A stretch of DNA of 17,667 nucleotides from CAYVTD01 sp964454445 (GTDB lineage Bacteria > Bacteroidota > Ignavibacteria > Kapaibacteriales > UBA2268). The stretch covers positions 1-17,667 of the forward strand of contig CAYVTD010000050.1 in assembly GCA_964454445.1 (NCBI GenBank), written 5' to 3'. Below are positions 1 through 8,897 of the stretch, in pieces. The notes beneath the pieces are model-generated. The model had not been told where the DNA came from. It was given only the letters and a program-made list of their open reading frames with translations, and did no database searches. The translations under genes and the position numbers were made by a program. Each line of letters opens with the position of its first letter. Within the stretch, counting starts at the first letter, position 1.

Positions 1-687
1 TCCAAACTGGATACCCCCTCCTTGATTAACAAAATTGCGCATATAATCTGAAAATAATAAGCCTTGGACTTCATTATTCATATTTTGAAAATTGTGAAGT
101 GTAAATCTTGGTCCAATGGCAGGCATAAAAAAATATAGTATATAGGAAACAAAAAAACCAAAGGAAACAGTTCTTATAAGTTGATCGAGCTGATCCATTT
201 GCTTTCGTTGGTATAATTCTATCCCGTGAAAGATTGGTAAAAAAAAGAATAAAAAGTAACAAATTTGCAAAAACTCAGTTAGTACGGGATTTGCAAATTG
301 ATCTATCCATTTTGTGGGGTCTCCTCCAAAAATTGCCCTGTCCCAAGATATTAATATATTATCGTATAGGTGTGGATTGATTACAACAATGTAACTATGA
401 ACTTGTGTGTAACAGAGATAAATAACAGGTGCTATGTAAACAAGTTTTAAGATTTTAAAAATTCTTGAATATTCTTTGCCGGTATAAACTACTGATAATA
501 ATAGAATTATCAATATTGCTACAATATTTAGAAACAAATATATTAAATTGTTTTCATTTTTTGAAATAAAAATGATAGATAGAAAAGAAAAGATACTCAA
601 TATGATTAAAGAATAAACTTCAGGCAAAGTAAGTATTTCGTGAAAATCAAACCTTTTCAGATAACCTTTATTTTTACCAAATATCAT
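1..687 (-). CDS. PAP2-family (inositolphosphorylceramide synthase-like) membrane protein, N-terminal part, cut by window edge
   Basis: An open frame runs from an ATG at 687 through position 1 without a stop, giving 229 residues of a longer protein. An in-frame TAG lies four codons upstream, so this ATG is the first available. The protein starts MIFGKNKGYLKRFDFHE and then has several hydrophobic helices. The stretch SWDRAIFGGDPTKWID, followed by a Tyr/Phe-rich helix and then PAIGPRFTLHNF, resembles the first half of PAP2-superfamily proteins of the inositolphosphorylceramide synthase-like type. The catalytic PSxH and later His motifs would lie beyond the window edge, so activity cannot be judged. 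Family members transfer or hydrolyse phosphate groups on lipid substrates at the membrane; the substrate here is unknown. It starts 37 nt after the sprA stop with no terminator between, so co-transcription with sprA is plausible. No good Shine-Dalgarno is visible. The family call is from motif memory and is moderately sure. Confidence 0.72.
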   Translation of the reverse strand, partial: MIFGKNKGYLKRFDFHEILTLPEVYSLIILSIFSFLSIIFISKNENNLIYLFLNIVAILIILLLSVVYTGKEYSRIFKILKLVYIAPVIYLCYTQVHSYIVVINPHLYDNILISWDRAIFGGDPTKWIDQFANPVLTEFLQICYFLFFFLPIFHGIELYQRKQMDQLDQLIRTVSFGFFVSYILYFFMPAIGPRFTLHNFQNMNNEVQGLLFSDYMRNFVNQGGGIQFG

Positions 688-724
688 TGATTGTTTCTAA
701 TTTCCAATTTTTTATCAAGATATG

Positions 725-3700
725 CTATCTACCGCCTGCTATTGATATTCTAATGTCCAGACCAACTTGGAAAGAATTAAAGCCAGATCGCGAAGCGCCT
801 TCAGGAAAAGTACCTTCATAACGAAAGAAAAACGATGCTGTTACTCTGTCGCTCAATGAGTATCTTGCCCTTGGCTCGACAACAATTTGAGTATTGCCGT
901 CCAAGCGTTGTCCATCTTGAGTGTTAACGCCTAATACATCGTAAGAAGCACGATTGTTATGCTTATAAGAGCCTGTAAAGCTAAGCTCAAAATCATTTTT
1001 CAAGTTTAAACCTAGCAGCGGAAACTCAAATTCTTTCATCGTATAGCTTGCTACACCTAATATTTCGTGTGATGAATTTGCTTGAATCATTGAGCGTGAA
1101 GATGAAATCAGAGAATAAGATTTTGTAACGTTCCATCGCAAAGTGGCGTTAAGATTGCCATCAAGTTTTTTCTCATCGAAATCGAGTGCTAGCCCTATGA
1201 GAGGTTGGAATCCCCATTGTATTTGCTGGCTTTCAATATTCCTTCCGATATCGGTAGTCTTTGCAGTTTCTTGATAAGTGCTAGTGTATATATGGTCGAT
1301 AGCAGCTTTTTTAATTAAATTGCCCCACATTCCCCATTTTTCAATTCCTTCCCATCTAATATTCCAATTAACTTGAGGTAGGAACCTTCCAGCATCACCG
1401 CCAATAAATGACAAAGCGTTCAAGCCATTATAAAAAGACTCGGCAAGGGCGTTTTGCAATGCTTGATTTTTAGCAATAGTATCCAAATCAGATGCAAGTA
1501 TGACAGCTTTTTCTTTTTCGTAAAGGGCAATTACTTTATCTATGTCAGTATTGAATATATTTAAACCAAAGATTGTTGGAAAAGAAAGATATGATTTGTT
1601 CAATGAATGTAATGCGATAATATTAGAAAACTCAGGTGCGCCATTCTCATCAGTTATTGCCGATTGGTTGCGATTGAAGCCAAGCTCTGATCTCCAAGTA
1701 AGGTTTAGTGTTGCACCGGGCCAAAGTGGTCTCGATGTCCTAATTTCAAACGAAGTCCGCTCGTTGAAAACGTCTTGGAGAATTGCATCTGGGGGTCTCA
1801 AGCCAACTTCAGTCGAAAATCCAAAATATGGGAATCTGTCAGATGAAACGAAATTGACACTTCCATGTGGATTGGAGATTAACCCAAGTTGGTAAGGAAA
1901 ACTTGGTCCCCACATATCTGCACCTTCGCGGAAAGTCATTCCTCGAGCCCAAAAATTTGTTAGTCCATGTCCACCAAGGACACCTGGGTTCATCGAACTT
2001 TTATTGTGATTAAATGTGAAATCGATTTTTTCAAAATCTAAAAAAATAAACTTAAACATTCTGCCGACATAAGAAACGATGTCGGTCCCTGGCAGTGCAG
2101 AGGAAGGCGGTCTGCCGAGTGTAGGTTTTGGCTCCATTCCCCACCAACTATCTGCAAGAGATTTCAATCGGAAGCCAATTGTATATTTTATATCATTTTG
2201 ATATTGAGCTTGTTTTGCTTTATCGCGAATTTCCGGGTCGGGCTGTAATGGGTTTGTCCAAACATAATTAGTTCGAAATGAACCGCTCATTTCAAGATAT
2301 TTTTCCAAACCATTTATCGGTAGCTTAGGTTTAAAAGCAAGAGACACATTTTGATTTAAGGAGTTGTCTTTACCAAAGTTAATGATTCCATCGTGAAACA
2401 GCACTTGTTTTGTAATATCAGCTGCTGAGCGTTGTCTGCCGTCTTTATCCAATTCGAAAGGTACAAGTGTCGAGCCAATCTGAAGAGAATAATCAAAGAC
2501 TGGGCTAATGAAACCTCCCTGGGCAATATTCCACACAAATTGAATTTGTCTATCGGCACGAAAATCTCTGATTACCGGGCTTGGAAAAGATAAAAATCTT
2601 GATTGCTCGGTTGTTCTGCCACGCATCATATTGATGCTAGTGGAAAAATTTGAAGGTAAAAAGTTTATTTTCAAATCTTTATAGGGTCCCAGGAAAGGAG
2701 TCCCTTCCACCCAAGTAAAAGGTTTTACGACCAAAAACTCAGGAATTGTATTAGCATATTGCGCTCCTAAATTCCACATCCATTTAAAACGTTCTTCCAC
2801 TACAGGACTTCTCTCAAATTCCTGTGAATAGGAATAGCTGAATGTCATCTTATTGAAAGTTTCATTAATAGTCCAATGATCTATTGGAATACCGAGGCGA
2901 ACCCCGGTCAAAGCCCAACTGTCCTGAATACGAATAGTTTGGGAGTACTGCCTCACAGAATCTGCCTTGTGTGCTGCTTCGGCATCGCTAAGATTTTTGT
3001 CTTTGGCTTTCTTATATTCGGCGAGGGCAGCTTCCTCGAGATTTACGTCATTATTTGCAACAAATTTTGGATCGTTTGTAAATTCAGAGTGAGTATATGT
3101 TATTGGTAGCTTCATTTGCTTGAACTGCTTTGGAGCAAATTTTTCAAGCCCTCCTTGCATGGTAACCGACCAGTTTGTGCTAGTAGCACGATCGCCGAAG
3201 CGCTCTTCTAATTGATGAAAATTTGGCTCGGAATGCAAAATCGTCGCATTAACAGTGCCTAAATCGGCAAGTTTCATATCAATACTACCAACACCAGCCC
3301 AGTCTGCTGTTGCTTCCGGGCTTATTAACCGTAATTCGTTTACCCACATGGTAGTAGTAAGCTCGTCAGCGGCATTTTGAGAAGGATTGGCAATACCAAA
3401 GCCATAAAACTGGACACGGGTAAGCGTCGGATTGCCTTTAACAGCAAAAAATCCAAATTTATCGTTACCTCCAGCGCTATATTCCATCCTTTGATACTGT
3501 TGCAAGGAATCGCGTCGTTGTTTGATGGCTGATAATTGTGCAAGGTCTATTTCTACATCTTGCCAATCTCTAATCAATGGACGACGATATTCGTAATAAT
3601 TTGCTGAGTCAGTGCCAAAGCGGATATAAGCATAGCCCTTTGGTATAGCACCGGCAACAATATTATCAGGCATTGATCCATCACCGTGAACGAAAAACTT

Positions 3701-6700
3701 CAGTTTTTTGTAATAAAATATATCTTGAGGCGGGAACACTCTAACAGTCATGCGTTCTTCGCCATATTTCAGATTTTTTACCGAAATGCCAAGCGATTGT
3801 TCGTTAAGTCGAACATCTCTTGTTGGGTCTGCATTTCTTTCCCTTGGTGGTTTTACGCCAGGAGGCATAGTATAATAATCTGGTGCGCCGCTGTTTTCAA
3901 ATCTATTTACAAAAGCTATTGTTAGTACGCTGTCGTCAGGGGCAACATTTGGTTGGAAATTGCTAATCCGTTGCCATTGCGATCCGACCAGCCGCCAATC
4001 TGCAATTAAGCCTTGGAATGTGCTGCCTTTGAACCAAACCCTAAGATATTGAATATTTGAAAATGATGGATTGCCAACACGGTGATGTGGCTGGCGAATT
4101 GGTATGCGGTACAAGTGCCAACCTTGGTCCGGATTGCCTCCGACTATCTGGGGATTAAGTAAAGGATCCTTTAAAAGATTGACTTCATAAGAGAAATAAT
4201 CGTTGGCAGTCATCAACTGTTCGCCATTATTAGGATTTAAAATCTCTGTATCGGGGAACTGACCTGTTTCTGAAACGTTTGCATTACCTTCGTAATTGTT
4301 ATACTTGTCGAAGTCATCTTCCTTGCGGTCTTGGTCAGGTTTTGAAAAGTTAAAGTAATAATTATCGCGTGCGGGGTCGTCTTCAAGGTTTAGTGGGAAA
4401 GGATATTCTTCCCTTTCTTGCGCATCATTTTTTGCGTCGATACCAATATCTTCCCCCTTGTCAATGATACCATTTTTAATCGGAGCAGCTGAAGTAATAC
4501 CATCTTCAGTATCAAGATCTCCATTGGGGATAATATCTTCGCTAATCTGCCCGAGATCGATAAACATCCTTGCTCCTACCTTGGAATTATGGTTCATCAT
4601 TATTTCAATATATTCGATATTCTCTGTATCAAAATTAGTATTGAATGATGATAAAAGACGCATCATACCGCCCCAGATTCGCTCTTTGTTCTCTTGACGC
4701 TCGAACCAAGGGTTATTCGGGTCATAATTGGGGTTAAGAGCATCTAAAAAATTCGGATTTTTGTTGTAAATACCCCTTCTATCATGATAAAAACTGATAA
4801 TTAAGGGGCTTATGTTATTATTACCTGGTAGAACCTCCCGATTGGGCCATACAGTTTGAATTGATAACCAAGGGATAAAGTATTGGAACCAAATCATTTT
4901 TCCTCTATAAAGCGCTCTTTGTTCGTCGTTTTCGGCGATGTCAATATCGACCGGTTGAGAAGAATGGCTCCATTGAGTCGCTGACAAGCCAAGCGGTATG
5001 TATCGTTGGGCGCCTTCGAAATCATCAATATATACTACCGGTTCGTTATTATCAGAGACAACTTCAGAGCGCCGCTTGTTTGGCTCCGGCAAGGTCAATG
5101 CAAGCTCGCCTTTCACATTGATAGAAGATTGCGCTTTTGTATCATAAAATGGAAGCATATCGAGTGCTTCTGTTAGCCAAGGGGTGTCCCAATCGAGCTT
5201 TCCATCAATGCCAAACATTGAATTAGCTACTGGCTCTTCCCCAATCCTCACCCTGTCAATAAGAGCAGACTCGTCATAATGCATAAAAGTAAAACCGAGT
5301 ATTGAATTTAAGCGGCGGGAATTATGCAAGATATAATCGCCTCTTAATCCTACGAGAGTTCGCGTTGTCAAGTTAAATATGTCTTGTGCTTCATATTCGA
5401 TTTTCAAATTTGCGTTAGGTAGAGACGCTCTTGGATTTTTTAAAATAAGAATACCAGAATAATAGTCGATTGTATAATCTTGATATTCCCGCAATTCGAC
5501 TCCATCAAGTTTTACTTTGACACTACCAGGTGCAAGATTGAAAGCACCAAGCGCTATTCTGTTCGATGCCGAACCTGAAACATAGCCGGAAATCACAAAG
5601 CGATCTCTTGCTGTGTTTAACCGAGCCACATCATAAGTAGTGTCATAAACCTCATTAAAAACATACTTTTCGGCAAATTGAGGCGTGCCTTGCGCATCGA
5701 AATAATCACGAAGCCCTTGACGGAAAGGCTCGGGACTTGGGAAAATTATCAAACCGCGTTGGGTGTCAAAAAACGGGTGTCTTGTATCGAACCTGCCATC
5801 TCCAGGTGGTTGACCTGTGGCATTATTGACTTGATCAACGCCAAGTATTGTAACAAGTTTATCAGGTGCGCCCTCGAGCACGTCGGCAGAGTCGTTACTT
5901 TCACGTATATACCATATTCCTATTTCGCTTTGATTAACGTTTACATTCGTTGCATTAATGGAATAAACGTTTTTCATCTGCCTATCCCACAATTGCTTGA
6001 AAGAAGGCTGGAGATTTTGCACATATATTAATTTTAGAATTAAAGTGTCTCTTTCACCAACAACATTCGAAGTGTAGCCATAGTATAGGTCATCTTCTTT
6101 TTCCGTTGTTTCGCCTTCGATACGATACGATACAGCATAAGTTCTGTCTTGCCTTAAATTATGAAGTGCCAATGTTCCTAAATTCATATCATAATAATAA
6201 GACATTGAATCGAGCAGGCGAAAACGCCCTCTTTCCACTAATCCTGATTGAATCGGAGCCGTTTTCATCGAATCAGGATAAAAACGGAGTACATCAGGAA
6301 GGCTCTTATTGAGGACTTGCCTTGGCTCGAGATCTGCATAAGCAACGGCAGGGGTGGCATCCTGCTGCACAATATCTTTTGATGTTTCCCACACCTGTAT
6401 CTCTTTTATCCTTACTTTTAAAGAACTTTTTGGTATAACGGGAGTTGATGAACTGAAATAATCACGATAAACTGACTTGTAAACAGTATCAAGAAAAAAG
6501 TAATTTTTGGCATAATCGTAAGCCCTTAATTGAAAAGGCATGCGGCTCACTCCGCCTTGTGCATCGAGTAACCGTCTTTGGCTACGACGCTGAGATACCA
6601 AGGTTTTTAAGAATAATGGACCGAATTGAAAATCTGCGCGGACGCCAAAAAGTGCCTCTCCACCATTTATCAGCGATGAATTCAGCGGCAGCGACACATT

Positions 6701-7573
6701 GCCAACCTCTACGAGCCGAATAATGTCGTCGTCGTAACCTTCGTAACCAATTTTAAATTTATTTTCATGCTCGAATTGCCGTCGAGTATTCCAATCAGTA
6801 GATAGCTTTAGTTTGTCTCCGATGCCTCCAGAGACATTTACACGAATGTCCTGACTAAATATCGGAGATGATTGGCTCTGCCCAAAAGCCGAAACAGTGC
6901 CTAGGTTTTGAGTATCCCATCGCCAACCGAGCCGTAAGTTGACTTCTCCACTAACATTAATGCTAATTTCAGGTTTCCCGAATAAGCCAATAACAGGATT
7001 TGGTGGTATTGGAATGCTCATTCCAGTTGCTGCACTTAATAGCTTGGCAAGGTCGCCTTTCGAAAGAGCCTGCTTCAAATCGTAATCGGAAGTGAGTGAA
7101 TCCCAGATTTCGCCTTGTATCTGTTTCTTCCTTCGGGCTGAATACTCATCAATAGTAAGTGGGTAAGTATGCCCCACATCGAAAATCATAACAGAATCAT
7201 ATCTTACAAGCCGGTTTCCAGTAGAATCAAATTTTACAATGCTTTTAAAATCTTTTGGAGTTTTTCGTTTCCCATATTCATAAATTGAATTTTCTGGGTC
7301 GTAAGGATTGAGCATCGGCGGATGGAGTATTCGTAGCCCGCGATAATCGCTAGTATCATCGTCGAAATAATAATCTGTGAAAGGGCTTTGCATGCCAATC
7401 ATAAGCCAGAATCCGGTATTGAACAAACCAACGCTGGAAAATGACGGATCGTCGAGCCAATAAGGATTGTAATCTTCCTCGGAATGCAAGTCCGATATTG
7501 GAATTAATAGATAGATGGGTATTATTATCAATAATGCCCGGATTGCATCTTTTTTGATTGTCTTGTTGCCCAA
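725..7573 (-). CDS. sprA: SprA, outer-membrane translocon of the type IX secretion system
   Basis: This 2282-residue protein is close to the usual SprA length (about 2,400 in Flavobacterium). SprA forms the giant outer-membrane beta-barrel through which T9SS substrates leave the periplasm. A hydrophobic signal segment (residues 12-27, ALLIIIPIYLLIPISD) follows a basic N-terminus. Family hallmarks are clear: GKPEISINVSGEVNLRLGWR near 199-218, then GGIGDKLKLSTDWNTRRQFEHEN (248-271 region), IGYEGYDDDIIRLVEVGNVS (275-294), LFGVRADFQFG (309-319), and later the SprA-type VYIDDFEGAQRYIPL segment. The C-terminus ends in alternating aromatic/polar beta-strand-like sequence (SFQVGLDIRISIAGGR). The start must be TTG: an in-frame TGA lies two codons upstream and the first internal Met is residue 58, beyond the signal segment. 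No Shine-Dalgarno is visible. The frame is intact throughout. A PAP2-family gene follows after 37 nt. Identification is very secure; the exact start is less so. Confidence 0.96.
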   Translation of the reverse strand: MGNKTIKKDAIRALLIIIPIYLLIPISDLHSEEDYNPYWLDDPSFSSVGLFNTGFWLMIGMQSPFTDYYFDDDTSDYRGLRILHPPMLNPYDPENSIYEYGKRKTPKDFKSIVKFDSTGNRLVRYDSVMIFDVGHTYPLTIDEYSARRKKQIQGEIWDSLTSDYDLKQALSKGDLAKLLSAATGMSIPIPPNPVIGLFGKPEISINVSGEVNLRLGWRWDTQNLGTVSAFGQSQSSPIFSQDIRVNVSGGIGDKLKLSTDWNTRRQFEHENKFKIGYEGYDDDIIRLVEVGNVSLPLNSSLINGGEALFGVRADFQFGPLFLKTLVSQRRSQRRLLDAQGGVSRMPFQLRAYDYAKNYFFLDTVYKSVYRDYFSSSTPVIPKSSLKVRIKEIQVWETSKDIVQQDATPAVAYADLEPRQVLNKSLPDVLRFYPDSMKTAPIQSGLVERGRFRLLDSMSYYYDMNLGTLALHNLRQDRTYAVSYRIEGETTEKEDDLYYGYTSNVVGERDTLILKLIYVQNLQPSFKQLWDRQMKNVYSINATNVNVNQSEIGIWYIRESNDSADVLEGAPDKLVTILGVDQVNNATGQPPGDGRFDTRHPFFDTQRGLIIFPSPEPFRQGLRDYFDAQGTPQFAEKYVFNEVYDTTYDVARLNTARDRFVISGYVSGSASNRIALGAFNLAPGSVKVKLDGVELREYQDYTIDYYSGILILKNPRASLPNANLKIEYEAQDIFNLTTRTLVGLRGDYILHNSRRLNSILGFTFMHYDESALIDRVRIGEEPVANSMFGIDGKLDWDTPWLTEALDMLPFYDTKAQSSINVKGELALTLPEPNKRRSEVVSDNNEPVVYIDDFEGAQRYIPLGLSATQWSHSSQPVDIDIAENDEQRALYRGKMIWFQYFIPWLSIQTVWPNREVLPGNNNISPLIISFYHDRRGIYNKNPNFLDALNPNYDPNNPWFERQENKERIWGGMMRLLSSFNTNFDTENIEYIEIMMNHNSKVGARMFIDLGQISEDIIPNGDLDTEDGITSAAPIKNGIIDKGEDIGIDAKNDAQEREEYPFPLNLEDDPARDNYYFNFSKPDQDRKEDDFDKYNNYEGNANVSETGQFPDTEILNPNNGEQLMTANDYFSYEVNLLKDPLLNPQIVGGNPDQGWHLYRIPIRQPHHRVGNPSFSNIQYLRVWFKGSTFQGLIADWRLVGSQWQRISNFQPNVAPDDSVLTIAFVNRFENSGAPDYYTMPPGVKPPRERNADPTRDVRLNEQSLGISVKNLKYGEERMTVRVFPPQDIFYYKKLKFFVHGDGSMPDNIVAGAIPKGYAYIRFGTDSANYYEYRRPLIRDWQDVEIDLAQLSAIKQRRDSLQQYQRMEYSAGGNDKFGFFAVKGNPTLTRVQFYGFGIANPSQNAADELTTTMWVNELRLISPEATADWAGVGSIDMKLADLGTVNATILHSEPNFHQLEERFGDRATSTNWSVTMQGGLEKFAPKQFKQMKLPITYTHSEFTNDPKFVANNDVNLEEAALAEYKKAKDKNLSDAEAAHKADSVRQYSQTIRIQDSWALTGVRLGIPIDHWTINETFNKMTFSYSYSQEFERSPVVEERFKWMWNLGAQYANTIPEFLVVKPFTWVEGTPFLGPYKDLKINFLPSNFSTSINMMRGRTTEQSRFLSFPSPVIRDFRADRQIQFVWNIAQGGFISPVFDYSLQIGSTLVPFELDKDGRQRSAADITKQVLFHDGIINFGKDNSLNQNVSLAFKPKLPINGLEKYLEMSGSFRTNYVWTNPLQPDPEIRDKAKQAQYQNDIKYTIGFRLKSLADSWWGMEPKPTLGRPPSSALPGTDIVSYVGRMFKFIFLDFEKIDFTFNHNKSSMNPGVLGGHGLTNFWARGMTFREGADMWGPSFPYQLGLISNPHGSVNFVSSDRFPYFGFSTEVGLRPPDAILQDVFNERTSFEIRTSRPLWPGATLNLTWRSELGFNRNQSAITDENGAPEFSNIIALHSLNKSYLSFPTIFGLNIFNTDIDKVIALYEKEKAVILASDLDTIAKNQALQNALAESFYNGLNALSFIGGDAGRFLPQVNWNIRWEGIEKWGMWGNLIKKAAIDHIYTSTYQETAKTTDIGRNIESQQIQWGFQPLIGLALDFDEKKLDGNLNATLRWNVTKSYSLISSSRSMIQANSSHEILGVASYTMKEFEFPLLGLNLKNDFELSFTGSYKHNNRASYDVLGVNTQDGQRLDGNTQIVVEPRARYSLSDRVTASFFFRYEGTFPEGASRSGFNSFQVGLDIRISIAGGR

Positions 7574-7966
7574 AAATCACACTGTCAGAATTTTTTCACA
7601 AAAAACCGCTTAAACGGATAGAAAATAGAATAAAAAAAAACTTAATATACTTTTTCAATATCAGCAATCTAATTTTTTATTGATGCGATAAGAAAAACCT
7701 CTAAATTAAGCATTTTTCTGAACTTTACTCATTCTTTTTTTCAACAGGTAGCAGTGTTTCTATAAAAATTTCCTCTGTGATTAACTCTCATATAAACTTT
7801 TCTAATAAAACCTATACAAAACTACAAAAACTTTGCTAAAAATGTGCCAATAAATTAACATCATTTTGATTTTTTTTACCATTGGATTGATAGACGGATT
7901 AACACTGAAATTACCGTAAAAATAATTTCTTATTTCTCAAAAAAATCTTGACAAGCTAACCATCAA
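7574..7966. other. 393-nt AT-rich intergenic region upstream of sprA
   Basis: This is the longest stretch without a gene. It separates the stop of the TauE/SafE-type transporter gene from the TTG start of sprA. It is very AT-rich with many A and T runs. Only tiny reading frames (under about 20 codons) were seen, with no sign of coding. It probably holds the sprA promoter and a long 5' leader, and the 3' end of the upstream operon. A promoter-like pair is listed separately. I saw no strong terminator hairpin after the transporter gene; CTTGTCAAG followed by seven T residues on the minus strand (around 7942-7954) has too short a stem to call. Confidence 0.6.
7817..7850 (-). promoter_or_regulatory. 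Candidate Bacteroidota-type promoter for sprA
   Basis: On the minus strand TAGTTTTG (7824-7817) fits the Bacteroidota -7 consensus TAnnTTTG exactly. A TTG (7850-7848, in TTGGCA) lies 23 nt upstream, at the long end of the usual spacing for the -33 element. Transcription would start around 7810 and leave a leader of roughly 235 nt before the sprA start. In such AT-rich DNA chance matches are common, so this is only a candidate. Confidence 0.3.
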
Positions 7967-8896
7967 TTAAAAAATCTCGGAAATATATTTAATTGCTATA
8001 AAAACTAATGCAATAGATAATACTGTCTTAATAAACATTGCAGGAATATATTTTTGTAAAACAGCACCGGCATACATTCCTGCCGCTCCACCAATGCCGA
8101 AAAGCAATCCAAGCAGCCAATCAGGCGAAACACTTGTGCCAGGATAGAACTGTGATAAGAACATAAAAAATAAAACTCCTATAACAGATGTTAAAAAAGT
8201 TCCCATTAAGGCAGGAGCAGCAACAGTATAGACAGGCAGGCGAAAAAACGCAATGAAAAAAGGAGCCATAATTGCCCCACCACCAATACCATAAACTCCG
8301 CCGACGATTCCCACAATGAAGCTTAAAATGGTTATTGGGATAACAGGAACATTATAAACTTCTCCATAAAATGTATAAGTCAAAGTTTTCAAATTAAATT
8401 TCTTGATTTCTGTCTTAGGAAGATTGGTATTGCTATCTTTAAAAGATCTAACCAATTCGCGAAACTTTTCTTCGGCAATATTCTTGACTTTGTTGTTTTT
8501 ACTGAAATAAGTATCTTTAACAAGCCTTGCTCCTATGTAAAGCAAGACTAATCCGGCAAAAACTTTGAATGCTTGGGAGTCTGGTAACAACTCTAAACGA
8601 ATGATTGCACCAATGAAAACTCCTGGTATTGTCCCAATAACTACAATCCACATCAGGGGCCAAACCATTCTGCCCTCGCGAATATAACGCAAAACCCCAC
8701 TGGGAATTGCTACAATATTGTATAGTTGGTTAGTGCTACTTACTGCAGGAGATGTAAATCCAAGAACACTCATTTGGAATGGCAAAAGTAAAAAAGCGCC
8801 CGACACCCCACCCATCGACGTAAGTGTTGAGATTAAAAAAGCCGTCAAGGGTGGTATCCAAGGGCTAACTTCGATTCCAGCTGTTTCGAAAAACAT
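7967..8896 (-). CDS. TauE/SafE (TSUP) family membrane transporter
   Basis: The 309-residue product is strongly hydrophobic with about eight predicted membrane helices. It has the two-fold internal repeat of the TSUP family: a first half opening with STLTSMGGVSGAFLLLPF (23-40) and SPAVSSTNQLYN (49-60), and a second half opening with IVGIVGGVYGIGGGAIMAPF (194-213) and VAAPALMGTFLTS (225-237). The Gly-rich GGxxGxGGG motif and the repeat signature make the family call firm. Members export or import small anions such as sulfite, sulfoacetate or related organosulfur compounds, or possibly other organic anions; the substrate cannot be assigned here. A charged hydrophilic linker of about 50 residues (about 126-175) separates the halves. 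The ATG follows the TAA of the upstream GT-C/TPR gene after one nucleotide (TAAAATG), implying translational coupling and making this the last gene of that operon. No Shine-Dalgarno is visible. Confidence 0.9.
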   Translation of the reverse strand: MFFETAGIEVSPWIPPLTAFLISTLTSMGGVSGAFLLLPFQMSVLGFTSPAVSSTNQLYNIVAIPSGVLRYIREGRMVWPLMWIVVIGTIPGVFIGAIIRLELLPDSQAFKVFAGLVLLYIGARLVKDTYFSKNNKVKNIAEEKFRELVRSFKDSNTNLPKTEIKKFNLKTLTYTFYGEVYNVPVIPITILSFIVGIVGGVYGIGGGAIMAPFFIAFFRLPVYTVAAPALMGTFLTSVIGVLFFMFLSQFYPGTSVSPDWLLGLLFGIGGAAGMYAGAVLQKYIPAMFIKTVLSIALVFIAIKYISEIF

Positions 8897-8897
8897 T

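Noticed and set aside
74..262. Short ATG-started minus-strand frame near the left edge
   Set aside because: It is out of frame with the PAP2-like coding sequence covering the same region, which has the coherent membrane-protein translation.
2388..2403. CGTGAAACA resembling half of a parS site (TGTTTCACGTGAAACA) inside sprA
   Set aside because: Only the right half matches; the left half has nearly no agreement, so roughly 10 of 16 positions match and it lies in coding sequence. No full parS was seen in the window.
7356..7580. Minus-strand frame starting with GTG that overlaps the start of sprA
   Set aside because: It lies in another frame within sprA, and its product lacks any recognisable feature, whereas the sprA frame has a signal segment and family motifs.
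7601..7617. CCGTTT/AAGCGG inverted repeat followed by six T residues on the minus strand, just upstream of sprA
   Set aside because: Without a loop it is a perfect palindrome, but a real hairpin would have a stem of only about four pairs, too weak to call a terminator or attenuator.
7948..7953. TTGACA on the plus strand, a perfect sigma-70 -35 box
   Set aside because: No -10 element at suitable spacing and no plus-strand gene follows it.
7942..7954. CTTGTCAAG plus T-run after the transporter gene as a terminator
   Set aside because: The possible stem is only three or four base pairs, so it is not a credible intrinsic terminator.
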